Origin: Anomaloglossus baeobatrachus
Lineage: Eukaryota > Chordata > Amphibia > Anura > Aromobatidae
Reading direction: 5' to 3'
DNA length: 64,000 bases
Assembly: GCF_048569485.1 (NCBI RefSeq)
Contig: NC_134355.1
Coordinates: 561,713,642-561,777,641, forward strand
This document shows, in pieces, positions 1 through 55,519 of the stretch (its first letter is position 1; each line of letters starts with the position of its first letter). The notes beneath the pieces were generated by a model. It was not told the DNA's origin. It did no database searches and worked only from the letters and a program-made list of their open reading frames with translations. Made by a program: the position numbers and the translations under genes.

Positions 1-478
1 TTGTTAGCGACGTTGTTGTGTGTGACACATATGAGCGACCGCTAACGATCAAAAATACTCACCTAATCGTTGATCATTGACACGTCGTTCATTTCCCAAA
101 TATCGTTGCTGGTGCTGGACGCAGGTTATTCGTCGTTCCAAAAGCAGCACACATCGCTACGTGTGACACCCCAGGAACGATGAACAGCAACATACCTGTG
201 TCCTGCTGGCAACGAGGTGGGCGTGTCGTTAATGCGGCTGGTCTCCTCCCCTCCGCTTCTATTGGCAGGTTGCTGTGTGACGTCGCTGTGATGGGGCACA
301 AACCTCCCCCTTAAAAAGAGGTTATTCGCCGCCCACAGCGACGTCGCTAGGAAGGTAAGTATGTGTGACGCGTCCTAGCGATATTGTGCGTCACGGGCAG
401 CGATTTGCCCGTGAAGCACAAACGACGGGGGCGGGTGCTTTCACGAGCGACATCACTAGCGATGCTCCTTAATGCTCC
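1..478. repeat. Foldback MITE rich in GCGACGTCGCT-type motifs, cut by the window edge
   Basis: GC-rich DNA with many copies of AGCGAC/GTCGCT, CACACATCGCT and GTGTGACGTCGC, in the style of the MITEs at 28898-29488 and 54947-55515. The right end is near GATGCTCCTTA at about 475; the left end is outside the window. Probably a non-autonomous PIF/Harbinger-like element, but no target duplication can be checked. Confidence 0.5.
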
Positions 479-591
479 CAGAACTGTATACATCAGATAG
501 ACTATCACACACCAAATCAATGATATAAGTGAGGTTTACACAGCATTAGCAATTTTTTACTCACCAACTATTTGTTTGCTTTTTTTTCTAG

Positions 592-44412
<43,821 letters not shown>

Positions 44413-47031
44413 TGGGAAACCTGCACTCTTCCTTATTTTTATCAACTTGTTAAATCATTTATGATTACTCTCCATACCTTCACATTACAGCAACCCTCTC
44501 CGGTATACTCCCTGCTCATGCTCCCACTTCTGCTCCTACTAACGATCTGCAGCTCTCTCTTTTGCCTAGGGAAGTTTCTGCTGACCTTCCAGTTGTGGTT
44601 GAAAAATAGCTCTTGTCATCCTGGGAGGTCTACCGTAATAATATGTAGGGAATCTCAAGATGCCCCCATCCGGGGATAGGGAATCTTGATGTGCAGCACT
44701 CTCTATTTTCCCTGTCTTTCCCAACTATACCATGGGCAGGCAATAGTGTGGTCCAATGTCTATATTCAGCTCTTAGGCAATGTCTGGTTTCAACAGTCAA
44801 GATATTGTAGGTTCTAGAATGTGATGACACCAGTGATAGAGAAGAGCAATATCAGTAAGGAATTGGCAGAATTCCACCATTGGTGCTACTTACCATAATA
44901 ATAGCAATGCAATTTTACAAAGAAATTACCATCAATGGAATTAGAGACCCTCTTTGAAAATGCCTAAACAGCACCCTTCATCACCTATGCTCGGCAAAGC
45001 AAGGTCTAAATATTCTTGAGTCGGAGACTAAATTTAGAATGGTTTCCCAGTAGTAATTGATAAGTATTGTTAAGCTCTATACCCATGAACATTCATGTTG
45101 CCTAATCATAGTATATCCACCCTGGCTGTAGGTGAGACATACATATACAGTATGTGCATGTCTGCCCACAGCATTGTATATATTTTCACCCAACACAAAA
45201 CTTCCTCATCTACACCCTTCCAGGCATTTAGGGACAGGTTGCAGCTTAACAGTTTCCTATGTGGATATATAAGGAAGCGAGCTTACAGGGTTAAACTAAC
45301 AAATAAATCCCGTAATACACAAGAGGCACAAGAAGTAAAACATTTAGAATTTTTGGCTCAATGATGAGATGATGCTAGAACCCTGCTGGCCAGTATAATA
45401 ATACAATGCTATGTTGTACTAGAAAATAATTACGCATTTGCTGTATGTGCTAAACTTACATTTAAAATTAATGTAAACTAAGGGACTTATACAAGCTGTT
45501 ATCCTTTTACGCAAAAAAAAAGAAAAAAAGAAAAAGATTACGGGACATTATGTTCTTAGATTTTATTGTAAATTGTCACAAGCCTAGTGTCCTAACTGGT
45601 GATATTCATGCATGGTTATGTCAGTGATTTTCAGAAAAGATAAGCACTACCTAAAGTTATGTAGACATTTCGCTTAGATTACTGTATTTCCTTTAATCCA
45701 TCATTACAGTCTATGGATTTTCATGTTTTAATCTCATGATGATGATCCGGAAAATAGAATGCACCAATATCCTAAGGCAATCCAAAGATAGGTCATTTAA
45801 GCCAAAGAAAGGTAAAAACCAGAGTTAATTTTCAAGGGTTTCCCCATTCTTATGCACTTTAAGTAAATTCATAAGAAACCGTGTCTTATAGCCCACTAAC
45901 CACCTGTGCTCTTAGATGTGAGTGTATATAGCACTCTGCGTCCCCTAATACCTGCCATATGCATAGACTGATAGTACGAAGTGAGAAAAAAGAAAAACCC
46001 AAAATATTCACCAACCAGTAGAAACTGGAGAAGAGCAAAGTAGAGTAGTACCTTTGGCAAATCGATGGTTGTGCGTTGTCTCAATTTTGTTTGGATGTAA
46101 GCTTTGGTATATGTCATGCTTTTTGGGATGCCATTGTTTTAGTTGAGAGGACTTATAGTCTCAGGGTCAACCAGCTTTAGAGACCACTAAGTCCGATCTT
46201 CTCAGACATGGACAAATGTATATCTTAGGCTAGCAAACCTATAGATGATACAGTCCAAGATGCATGAGATCTTGCCATCGCCTGCAATTGCTAAATAGAG
46301 GGGTAAGCAACCCTATTAATATTCTCCATAACTTCTACCTAATACAGAAAGAAGGGATATACTATGTGAACTGAGTTCGATAAAATTAGAAGTCAGTAGG
46401 TAGACCTCATACACAAATTGGGCTTTGTATTGGTGCTGGTTAGCACACGGTATAGCAGGACTTGGTGCTTGTTGGCTCATCTTATTTCCATAATTTTTGG
46501 ATTATTTCCCAGAATTTTTATTTGATATTATAGGGCCTGTGGTGATAATAGTATCCCTGTATAGTTTATCACCACCTATTAATATAAGGGATACAGGGCC
46601 CTCATAGAAGCTACTGTACATGGTCTACCTTTATAGTACACTCATCCACTGATGTAACTTGTCAATATTGGAGTCATTACTGTTTTCACTGAGTTACTTG
46701 TAACAATCTCATGAATTTTATAAAACCATTGCCGCATTCGTGTGAAGTGCAGCCTTCCGGAACAATGAAGAATCGTCCTAAAATGTACCCAGAAGAATGG
46801 CTACATGCACTATTGCTTTGCTGCTTGGTTGAGAATCATGTTGCTTTCGAACAATGGCCGTATTGTATATTCTGTTATGTCATGTCGATGATCGGTGGGA
46901 GTCCGCCTTGTAGAATACAGAACTGTGTACGCTGTAATGGTTAGAGTATGCTATCAGCAGTCAGATCTGTCGGGCCAGCACGGGATTACCAAGACGTCAC
47001 TGTACATGTTTCTATAGAAGTTTATCTGCAA

Positions 47032-47037
47032 AATAAA
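47032..47037 (+). promoter_or_regulatory. Candidate internal polyadenylation signal
   Basis: AATAAA in the repeat-free stretch 2.6 kb after the kif1a stop, followed by a TG-containing stretch (GAATGTGAAAACTGATTGG). It could give a short-3'UTR transcript. Hexamer only; no transcript evidence. Confidence 0.3.
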
Positions 47038-48290
47038 TGAATGTGAAAACTGATTGGTTTAACACTTACCATTCCAGTTTGTCAGCTTCCTTCTTCACTG
47101 CAGGAACAACGACATCACCAGTAGATCAGAATACTGGAAGCGTACAATTTTGGTAATTGACTAAACAGGCAGGATCCATATTCACCAATATATAACGCTG
47201 CTCCTTGATACACAAAGATGTTAGTTTGCATCGGCCCTTGCTACATGAAGAGCATTTTATTTGCATCTTTTTTTCTGTATCGTTCGGCCATAAGATTGTA
47301 AACTGAAGTGTTTTATGCGAAATGAAACAATAGTAGTACAGAATGATAACGCATCTTCAGAAATTGCTATCAGGTGCAGGAGAGGAGTAGGCTAAATAAT
47401 CGGGCACCTTCTTTATACTCAACAGCTATGGGAACCCATAGGTCCCCCATTGGTATAAAGGTCCATTTATATGGAAATATAATTGGCCATATGATTAGAC
47501 ATTTCCTACTACGAGGCAGTATAAACATGTTCACCGATCAAATGACAACTATTTGGTTGTATCCTCTATATGAGCATAAAGATCATCGTTGTCAGCAGCA
47601 TATACTCTCATGCAAGCAACGGAGGTGCTGCTGACTTTAGTAAAAGTGTTTAGGGGTGAAATGTCACATTAGTAGTCATGTGTCTGACCATAGTGCCGAT
47701 AATAGCTTTGTGTAAAAGGAAGCAAACAATCCACTTGTTATATCATCAAATGATGCCCTTCTTTCACAAGCAATGCTGGCCATGGCCGTAAAGTCTCCTG
47801 ACACAAACTAACAACCTCACGTAAGCCTATGAGGCAGGAGACCTGCGCTCAGTTCGGTCATTGCGTTCCCTATATGAACCATAAAATATAGCCTTCTGAA
47901 CTTGACCTTACACAAATTAAACTGTACAACATCATAGCCGGGTCTGAAGGAGGCGTCATAATACCCTTTATATTCTTTTAGTGCTGCTGCACATGACTAA
48001 ATCTCTATGTATCACACAGTAGTGGAAGAATGTATATACACAGTATAGCTAGTGATTAGATTATAACCCAATTGTGTATAATCACTTTTTATTTTGATTG
48101 TATATTGGTACAGAACAACAATACTTTCCAAATCACTTCCTTGAATATCTAAATGAGTCTCAGTCCTCTACCTATATAGTATGTCGATTTCTGGCTTTTC
48201 TATTTACTGTGGAACAAGTTATTCTCAGTTGTAGCGGAAACATTTGTGCTTGTTAATATGCCTTAAATGGAACAAATGGAAAGTACAGAA

Positions 48291-48296
48291 AATAAA
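48291..48296 (+). promoter_or_regulatory. Candidate distal polyadenylation signal of kif1a
   Basis: AATAAA in AGAAAATAAACTG, followed 25-50 bases later by TG-rich sequence (GTTATGTTACAATGTGTATG), the usual layout of a cleavage site. It lies near the end of the repeat-free region. Another AATAAA at 48755 just before a MITE is an alternative. Confidence 0.4.
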
Positions 48297-48300
48297 CTGA

Positions 48301-48804
48301 AATGACCGCGGTTATGTTACAATGTGTATGTGATTGGCAGATAATATTCTGATCACCCGTTGTATAATATAACTTTGTATGTGAGACGTGTTTCATACAT
48401 GTCATGGTTTACATGTTCTGTAAATGTTATTTATTACACCGTGTCAGTACAGTATGGTGGATCTTATGACTATATGATAGAATTTTTTTGGGTGGGGATT
48501 TACTATTAAATACATTCTCACGCAGTATACATTACATTGAGCATTAAAGATCTTCCGTATATGAACAGAGCTTTGGCTGGATTCATATTATTATATAATA
48601 ATTGGGATATCTGATAAAGGGATTTTTCATGATCATTAATAGAATTGCATTGTCCTTGTAAAAAGCAAGCAAGTTTCCAATTTATTAAAAATCCTCTGGC
48701 TGCATTACTACCAACCTATTTTAGTAAAGACCTATAATTTATTTTTTTTTATAAAATAAAAATTCTGGAGCACGTCGCATTGTGCTGTTCCACAATTATT
48801 CCTC
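48301..48804. other. Possible extended 3'UTR or intergenic DNA
   Basis: A/T-rich, repeat-free up to the MITE. The AATAAA at 48755 could be the true distal poly(A) signal. Confidence 0.35.
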
Positions 48805-48808
48805 TTAA

Positions 48809-49440
48809 AGGGAACCTGTCACCAGTTTTGGGGCCTATAAGCTGCGACCACGATCACTGGGCTCTTATATACAGCATTCTAACATGCTGTATATAAGAGC
48901 GCAGGCTGCACTGTAGAACATAAAAAACACTTTATAATACTCACCTAGAAGGTCGCTCCGGTGCACAACAGTCAGATGGGCGTCTCCTTTCTCCGGGACT
49001 GGCGACTCCTCTTTTGGCCATCTTGGTCTTCCTTTTTCTGAAGCCTGGGTGCATGATGCATCCTACGTCATACACACAGGCCGGTATTGAGGTCCTGCGC
49101 AGGTGCACTACAATACATTGATCTGCCCTGAGCAGGGCAGATCAAACTGCGCCTGCACAGGACCTCAGTGCCGGCGATTGTGTATGATGCAGGACGAATC
49201 ATGCACGCCGGCTTCAGAAGATGGAAAACCAAGATGGCCGAAAGAGGAGGCGCCGGTTCCGGAGAACGGAGACACCCATCTGACTGTTGTGCACCGGAGC
49301 GACCTTCTAAGTGAGTATTATAGTGTTTATGTTCTATAGCGCGGCCTATGCTCTTATATACAGCATGTTAGATGCTGTATATAAGGGCCCAGTGGTGGTG
49401 GCCACAGCTTATATGCCCCAAAACTGGTAACAGGTTCCCT
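48809..49440. mobile_element. TTAA-flanked MITE, AGGGAACCTGTCACCAGTTT family
   Basis: TTAA at 48805-48808 and TTAT at 49441-49444. Ends AGGGAACCTGTCACCAGTTT and (inverted) AGGGAACCTGTTACCAGTTT. Almost wholly palindromic: CTTATATACAGCATTCTAAC / GTTAGATGCTGTATATAAG, CACCTAGAAGGTCGCTCCGG / CCGGAGCGACCTTCTAAGTG. Sister of 55520-56215. Confidence 0.85.
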
Positions 49441-49444
49441 TTAT

Positions 49445-49690
49445 AAATGTTTGAATAAATTAACATCTGAGTGTTACTAATTTGAGGTTTGTACTTGGAA
49501 AGACTACCAATAGCACTGACTGATAGTATAGATTGTAGTGATGCTCCCCATGACAAGAAGGATTGTATTAAGAAAATTATACATTTTTTAGGAGGAATAA
49601 TAGAGGAATCGAACAATTCAAGGCTATAATAAAAGTTGCTTCAGAACTGTTATTTCAAAGGAAATATATGAATTTCTAAAAACACAATAA
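49445..49690. other. Intergenic spacer, nothing recognised
   Basis: A/T-rich. Confidence 0.35.
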
Positions 49691-50924
49691 ACCTGCATAT
49701 ATGGGGTTAATCTGTAGTTTAATAGCGTGTTAAACCTGCCCAGCGCCTGCACATTGAACCCCGCTGCCAGCAGGAAGAGACTTTTATTGCTTCCGGCAGC
49801 ATTCAGGTTCCAGTCATGGCGGCCGTGCCAATGCGGGTTCAGTCACTGCTCTGTGTATGGAGAGTGGAGCCTGTAACCACACTTCCTGCACTGACTGACA
49901 GCCGTTCAGCAGTAGAACTAGCTGTCAGTCAGTGCAGGGGACAATGGTTACAGCCGCTGCTCTCTGTATACAGAGTGGTGACAGAACCTGCGCCAACACC
50001 GCCCCCATGACTGAAACCTGAATGCTGCCAGGGGAATTAAAGTTCATTTCCTCCTGGCAATAGGGTTCAATCTGCAGGCGCCGGGCAGGTTTTATACTCT
50101 ATTAACCTGCGGATTAACCCCATATCGTCAGGTTGTAACAGGGCGCCAGGGGTGCCTCTGGCCTTGTAGTCGTGGCCCTTGCAATCAGGCTTACCCCTGG
50201 TTCCACCGTCACTATGGGGACAGGAGATGACTTGGTGGGGCAGAGTGTGGTGGTGATGCAGATGTTATCCGGCGCACAAACACTCTTCAGGCAGGGTTCG
50301 ATGCAATGAACAAACATTCTTTTATTCTTCACAAAGTCCCAAACAAAGCAATAAAGGTGATGATATGCTTTCTTAGCTGGGGGAAGCCTGTCCTTGCGTC
50401 CCCTCCAGTGGGGATGTGCCTGGCTACTCCACTTCGCCCGGCTCCCACTTCTGGCTACCCACAGCCCGGACCCACACCGGACTGCTTCACACTATGAGGT
50501 TCCGCCCGCTCCTTTTCTCACCGGCTTCCCTGATTTCCAGCTCCCACACTCTGCCCCGGCTCTGCTGCTCCGCTCCTGTCCCCGAGACGACTGCTCCCTT
50601 GATCTAATCTTTTCCTCACACCCTTGCTCTCTCCTCCCCTTGTCTCTGCCGGCTCCTCCTCCCCACTGTGGTGACAGCCGTCCCACCCGGCCACTAGGGG
50701 TACCCTAACACTATACACATGCACATACAAATAAAACATTTTTATTAATAACATTTCCGGGTTAACTATGCTCCCTTTTGCAGGGGGTCTGCTCACCCAC
50801 TGCATACCTCCCCTCTTAAAACCCGAGCCTCCCGGCACGGCTCTTACTTAAAACACACAGAAGCACGTAAAGTCTGCAATACCGTCCACAATAGGCGCAG
50901 CACCCACACAGAGGGCTCCAGTGT

Positions 50925-51165
50925 GCCCAGTTCTCCTCCTCTGGACGGCCACCAGTGTGCGCAGCTCTCCTCCTCTGGACGGCCACCAGTGTGCGCAGCT
51001 CTCCTCCTCTGGACGGCCTTCAGTGTGCCCAGTTCTCCTCCTCTGGACGGCCACCAGTCCCGCGCAGCACTCCTCCTCTGGACGGCCACCAGTGTGCGCA
51101 GCTCTCCTCCTCTGGACGGCCACCAGTGTGCCCAGTTCTCCTCCTCTGGACGGCCACCAGTCCCG
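50925..51165 (-). repeat. Minisatellite, 33-bp unit, inside the young LTR element
   Basis: Seven units of CTCCTCCTCTGGACGGCC + ACCAGTGTGCGCAG on the + strand, alternating GTGCGCAG, GTGCCCAG and CCCGCGCAG variants. It produces open frames in several phases that are not genes. Confidence 0.9.
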
Positions 51166-51396
51166 CGCCCGGCGGTTTCTGCAGCGCTCCCGGTCCTTCT
51201 TTCAACTAGCGCCCGGAGGCTCAACAGCGCTCCCGGTCTTAGATGGGCGCCCGGAGGCTTGGCAACAGCGCTCCCGGTCTTAGATGGGGCGACTGCCCGT
51301 ACAAACACACAGAAGGGAGCTCGTCCCGTGAAACTTTAAAAGAACTTCTGCCGGCTAAACGGCGCCGGACTTAAACAACAGATCAGCAGTGGTGAC

Positions 51397-52011
51397 TTAC
51401 TCTGGGGGCCAGGCCCTCTTCCATTCCTCCGCTTGGGCCTGGATGTATGCCCCCAGGGATTGTCCCGGCTGCTGACGGATCCTCTGGAAGGACGCAGGGG
51501 CGTAGGGTGGCTCCACAGGCGCAGCTGCTGCAGCTCCTCTCGGTGGTGAAGGTGTCGCTGCCCCTGACAATCTTGCTGGTAGCGGCGGCGGTGTCAATGC
51601 TGAGACTGGGTAGAGTGGAGACGGGTCCTCGTTTCCCGCTCTTAAACAGACTCCACCCCCAGCCCCACGCATCATCTTGACTCCTCCGCTGAGGTACTTC
51701 TTTTTCTTCTTCTTCCATGCCCTGGAGCTGGCGCCTCCCCTCTTTGGGCGGAGTACTCCATGCTTTCTCTTCGGCACCGGCCAGCCCCAGGCTCTTCTTT
51801 TGGCGCCAATTTTCCGCGCCTTTTCTTCCCCACAGATAACGGCCTCCTTGCCGCCATCTTGTACCCGGTCCAACGCTACGGGTACTAGGTTCTCTTCCCA
51901 CCACGGGACTGGAAATCCTGTATCACGGTCCGGATCCTGTGCTTCAGGCACGACCCGATCTCCAGCCTCCTGGGTTCCTGGCAGGGGAATCGCATCCTGC
52001 CGACTACGCCA
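51397..52011 (-). other. Reading frame after the primer site of the young LTR fossil
   Basis: Open on the - strand from the primer site, about 200 codons: MWRSRQDAIPLPGTQEAGDR, a basic stretch WKKKKKKYLS, then Pro/Ala-rich and SLGAYIQAQAEEWKRAWPPE. Position suggests a leader or gag-derived sequence. No known domain is recognised and it may not be translated. Confidence 0.3.
51994..52011 (-). promoter_or_regulatory. Primer binding site for tRNA-Ser(AGA)
   Basis: On the - strand TGGCGTAGTCGGCAGGAT, two bases inside the LTR border. Its complement ATCCTGCCGACTACGCCA equals the 3' end plus CCA of vertebrate tRNA-Ser(AGA) as I recall it, 18 of 18 bases. Confidence 0.8.
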
Positions 52012-52721
52012 CATGTAACGGGGCGCCAGGGGTGCCTCTGGCCTTGTAGTCGTGGCCCTTGCAATCAGGCTTACCCCTGGTTCCACCGTCACTATGGGGA
52101 CAGGAGATGACTTGGTGGGGCAGAGTGTGGTGGTGATGCAGATGTTATCCGGCGCACAAACACTCTTCAGGCAGGGTTCGATGCAATGAACAAACATTCT
52201 TTTATTCTTCACAAAGTCCCAAACAAAGCAATAAAGGTGATGATACGCTTTCTTAGCTGGGGGAAGCCTGTCCTTGCGTCCCCTCCAGTGGGGATGTGCC
52301 TGGCTACTCCACTTCGCCCGGCTCCCACTTCTGGCTACCCACAGCCCGGACCCACACCGGACTGCTTCACACTATGAGGTTCCGCCCGCTCCTTTTCTCA
52401 CCGGCTTCCCTGATTTCCAGCTCCCACACTCTGCCCCGGCTCTGCTGCTCCGCTCCTGTCCCCGAGACGACTGCTCCCTTGATCTAATCTTTTCCTCACA
52501 CCCTTGCTCTCTCCTCCCCTTGTCTCTGCCGGCTCCTCCTCCCCACTGTGGTGACAGCCGTCCCACCCGGCCACTAGGGGTACCCTAACACTATACACAT
52601 GCACATACAAATAAAACATTTTTATTAATAACATTTCCGGGTTAACTATGCTCCCTTTTGCAGGGGGTCTGCTCACCCACTGCAAGGTTAATAGCGCTTT
52701 TACACGTGACAGGTTCCCTTT

Positions 52722-53509
52722 AAACTGGTATTGAACCGTTTTTACGACTAGAAGCGGAAACTATTTTGGGAATTACAAGGTGAGGAGGGCAATAAACAGT
52801 GTCTACTTATAGTGTTAGTCAGGGGCGGACACAGAAGAGGGCCCCTGTGCGAAAACATATGTGATATGGAGAACAGTGAAATTCAAGATAATGCAAGAAA
52901 AAAGATCCATCATCAAGTATAACTGGACATCAAGGAAAACCAATACATTCCTGCCAGTGATTCAGATGGATGCTCAATTTTTTATTTTAAACAGGTGTCA
53001 TGAAGTTCCCAATAAAATTAACACAATTATTAAACAGAGCGCACATCGGGTCTCTTCAAAGACGTATGGTCGCTACACCTTCCACCTGGACAATTAGTCA
53101 ATGTTATTTATTTAAAAATGTATTTTACTAACTATAGAACAACCGTGCTTTCTTTATGCATCTTATCATGTTATCCTTGGTAAAGTCAATGTAATGAATT
53201 AGATGCCAAAATCCAGCTGAATGTGTGGAAAGCATTGATGTTTTAATTTGATAGCCTTTGAAGTGCTTCATTCTAACTATTTGTTCTTTATCTCTATAAA
53301 AACAATTAAGAGATGTCAGCATCACTACCGTATATAGATGTTTGTCATCTTCTGTCACCTCTCCTAACATGTTTCTTAGAAAATACTTTTCCTTTTTTAC
53401 AATGCTGTTTTGTTCACCTATCATTCCTATGAGAAATATATACGGTAAATAGACAAGTGTGTGTTACCAGTTGGGCATGTGACTTTGCAAATTCTAAGAC
53501 TGACCTATC
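52722..53509. other. Intergenic stretch, one repeat scrap
   Basis: CAGGGGCGGACACAGAAGAG + GGCCCCTG (52811-52845) resembles the start of the repeat at 56615-56830. The rest shows nothing recognisable. Confidence 0.35.
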
Positions 53510-53961
53510 ACCACGAACAATGTCAGACCATGTGAGGACACACCTTCAGCACTGACAATATCAGACCATGTGAGGACACACCTTCAGCACTGACAATACC
53601 AGACTATGTGGAGACACACCTTCAGCACTGACAATATCAGATTATGTGGGGACACACCTTCAGCACTGGCAATACCAGACTATGTGGAGACACACCTTCA
53701 GCACTGACAATATCAGATTATGTGAGGACACACCTTCAGCACTAACAATACCAGACTATGTGGAGACACACCTTCAGCACTGACAATATCAGATTATGTG
53801 GAGACACACCTTCAGAACTGACAATATCAGATTATTTAGGGACACAACTTCAGCACTGACAATCTCAGACTATGTAGGGATACAGCTTCAGCACTGACAA
53901 TATCAGACTATATAGGGGCACACCTTCAGCACTGACAATACCAGACTATGTGGGAACACAC
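53510..53961 (+). repeat. Minisatellite, 38-bp unit, about 12 copies
   Basis: Unit ACACCTTCAGCACTGACAAT + ATCAGACTATGTGAGGAC. Alternating variants (CCAGACTATGTGGAG and TCAGATTATGTGAGG) suggest expansion by two-unit blocks. Units decay toward the right end. Confidence 0.92.
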
Positions 53962-54838
53962 CTTTTTGTCCTGGTGAATGGTAGCTCCCAGTTGTCTATT
54001 TAGAGGAATAGCACAACACAGATTTCTAAGTAAAGGTGCTTCAAAATTATCGTATAGAGAAAACAACTTTTTATTAAAACCTACATATCATGAGAGCTGG
54101 TAAGTTCTATTTAAAGCAAAAAATATTATTTATTTTTCATAGAGGTTGTTATAGCCAAGTATCAGTTCTTTCTATAAACTGAGAAATATGTTCTCCATGG
54201 TTATTTGATCCAAATTAAATAGGTCCCAAAAGAGGCAACACAGGAAAATATTTTCAAAGGAATGGTGATGGATTAGTTTATATAAAGAAAAATGGAAGGA
54301 AGAGTGTTATAGGCAAAGAGGCTGTCTGGAAATAAATAAATTATTCATTTTTTTCCCCACAGATAGCGCTATCTGTGTAAACGGTTTATGCCTGGAACTG
54401 CAACATCAAGTAAATTAGGAGATACACTCACTCCAACACTATATAATTCCTAAAAACCAGACATGAAAATATTTTGCATAAAAAAAAATGTACTATTTTT
54501 TCTAATTCTGGATAACCCCAATTGTTCTAAGTTCAGGTAGAAAATAATTAAATGTAAAATTTATCTATCCAACTTCAATGGAGAATCCCAGATAAAACAT
54601 ACAAAATCTAGATATGAAAATGACAAAAGTCTATGATAGGCGATAAAAGGAGCCGTTCTAGCAAGAGTCGCATGGTGAGGGTATAAGATGTAGGAGTGCA
54701 TTGTATGGAGTACAGAGTCGGAGATGTAAAGTCTCTTATCAAGTGTTTAATATTATAACAGTAATTAGGATCTTTCAAAGACTGCTCCACATTGTGCTGC
54801 ATTAACATTCATTACTTGCCATAATTACTAAGAGAATA
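53962..54838. other. Intergenic stretch, nothing recognised
   Basis: A/T-rich. Confidence 0.35.
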
Positions 54839-54943
54839 TTAAAGGGAGTCCGTCAGGATGATTTTACTAATCAAACTATTGGAGTGGCTCTATAGTATCT
54901 AAAAAAAAATTTGTTTTGTAGAAATCTGCTGAAAAATTGCGCT
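54839..54943 (+). mobile_element. TTAA-type MITE, left end only
   Basis: TTAAAGGGAGTCCGTCAGGA is the usual start of another foldback family. It continues with ACTAATCAAACTATTGGAGT and breaks off where the next elements begin. Confidence 0.5.
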
Positions 54944-54946
54944 TTA

Positions 54947-55515
54947 GGGGTACTTTGCACACTACGACATCGCAAGCCGATGGCAGCAATGCCGAGCGCG
55001 ATAATCCACGCCCCCGTCGCAGCAGCGATATCTTGTGATAGCTGCCGTAGCGAACATTATCGCTACGGCAGCTTCACATGAACATACCTGCCCTGCGACG
55101 TCGCTCTGGCCGGCGAACCGCCTCCTTCACAGCGACGTCACACGGCAGGCGGGCAATAGAAGCAGAGGGGCAGAGATGAGCGGGACGTAAACATCCCGCC
55201 CACCTCCGTCCTTCCGCATAGCCGGCGTGAGCCGCGGTGACGCAGGTAAGGTGATGTTCCTCGCTACTGCGGCTTCTCACACAGCGATGTGTGCTGCCTC
55301 AGGGGAACGAGGAACAACATCGTACCGTCGCTGCAGCGAAATTATGAAAATGTTGGACACTACTCTGATAATACGATTACGACGCTTTTGCGCTCGTTAA
55401 TCGTATCATAAAGGATTCACATACTCTGATGTCGACAGCGACGCCGGATGTGCGTCACTTTCGATTTGACCCCACCGACATCGCAGCTGCGATGTCGTAG
55501 TGTGCAAAGTACCCC
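54947..55515. mobile_element. PIF/Harbinger-like MITE
   Basis: 569 bp, ends GGGGTACTTTGCACACTACG and its inverse CGTAGTGTGCAAAGTACCCC, flanked by TTA at 54944-54946 and 55516-55518. Long palindromic GC-rich interior (GGCAGC..GATAATGTTCGCTACGGC arms, GACGTCGCTCTGGCCGGCG). Same style as 28898-29488. Confidence 0.85.
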
Positions 55516-55519
55516 TTAA

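Larger units (their letters stand above)
44413..48300 (+). other. kif1a: Probable kif1a 3'UTR (repeat-poor single-copy DNA)
   Basis: After the stop codon about 3.9 kb of A/T-rich sequence follows in which I recognise no transposon, in strong contrast to the rest of the window. AATAAA hexamers lie at 45302-45307, 47032-47037, 48291-48296 and 48755-48760. A long 3'UTR is usual for neuronal KIF1A, so this stretch is inferred to be 3'UTR with alternative ends. No coding region is supported here. Confidence 0.6.
50134..52684 (-). mobile_element. Young short LTR retrotransposon fossil, - strand
   Basis: Two 671-bp LTRs (50134-50804 and 52014-52684) that differ at only about two positions I could find. 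Interior 1.2 kb. Exact duplication AGGT at 50130-50133 and 52685-52688. On the - strand the LTR runs TGCAGTGGGTGAG...GTTACA. The primer site TGGCGTAGTCGGCAGGAT (complement at 51994-52011) matches the 3' end of tRNA-Ser(AGA). The purine tract AAGAGGGGAGG (complement at 50807-50817) precedes the 3' LTR. No protease, reverse transcriptase or integrase is visible, so it is non-autonomous. Very recent by LTR identity. Confidence 0.9.
49694..52721. mobile_element. Foldback MITE split by a young LTR element
   Basis: Left arm AACCTGCATATATGGGGTTA, GCCCAGCGCCTGCA, GCATTCAGGTTCCAGTCATGG returns inverted as CATGACTGAAACCTGAATGC, GGCGCCGGGCAGG, TTAACCCCATATCGTCAGGT up to 50133, then continues after the LTR element as AGGTTAATAGCGC...GACAGGTTCCCTTTAA (to 52721). 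The outer left end is not preserved. Confidence 0.7.

Noticed and set aside
50844-51339. Proline/serine-rich or glycine/arginine-rich repeat proteins on both strands
   Set aside because: Artefact of the 33-bp minisatellite in the young LTR element, open in three phases at once.
53510-53961. Regularly spaced repeats resembling a CRISPR array
   Set aside because: Units are contiguous with no unique spacers, and the genome is animal; a minisatellite explains it.
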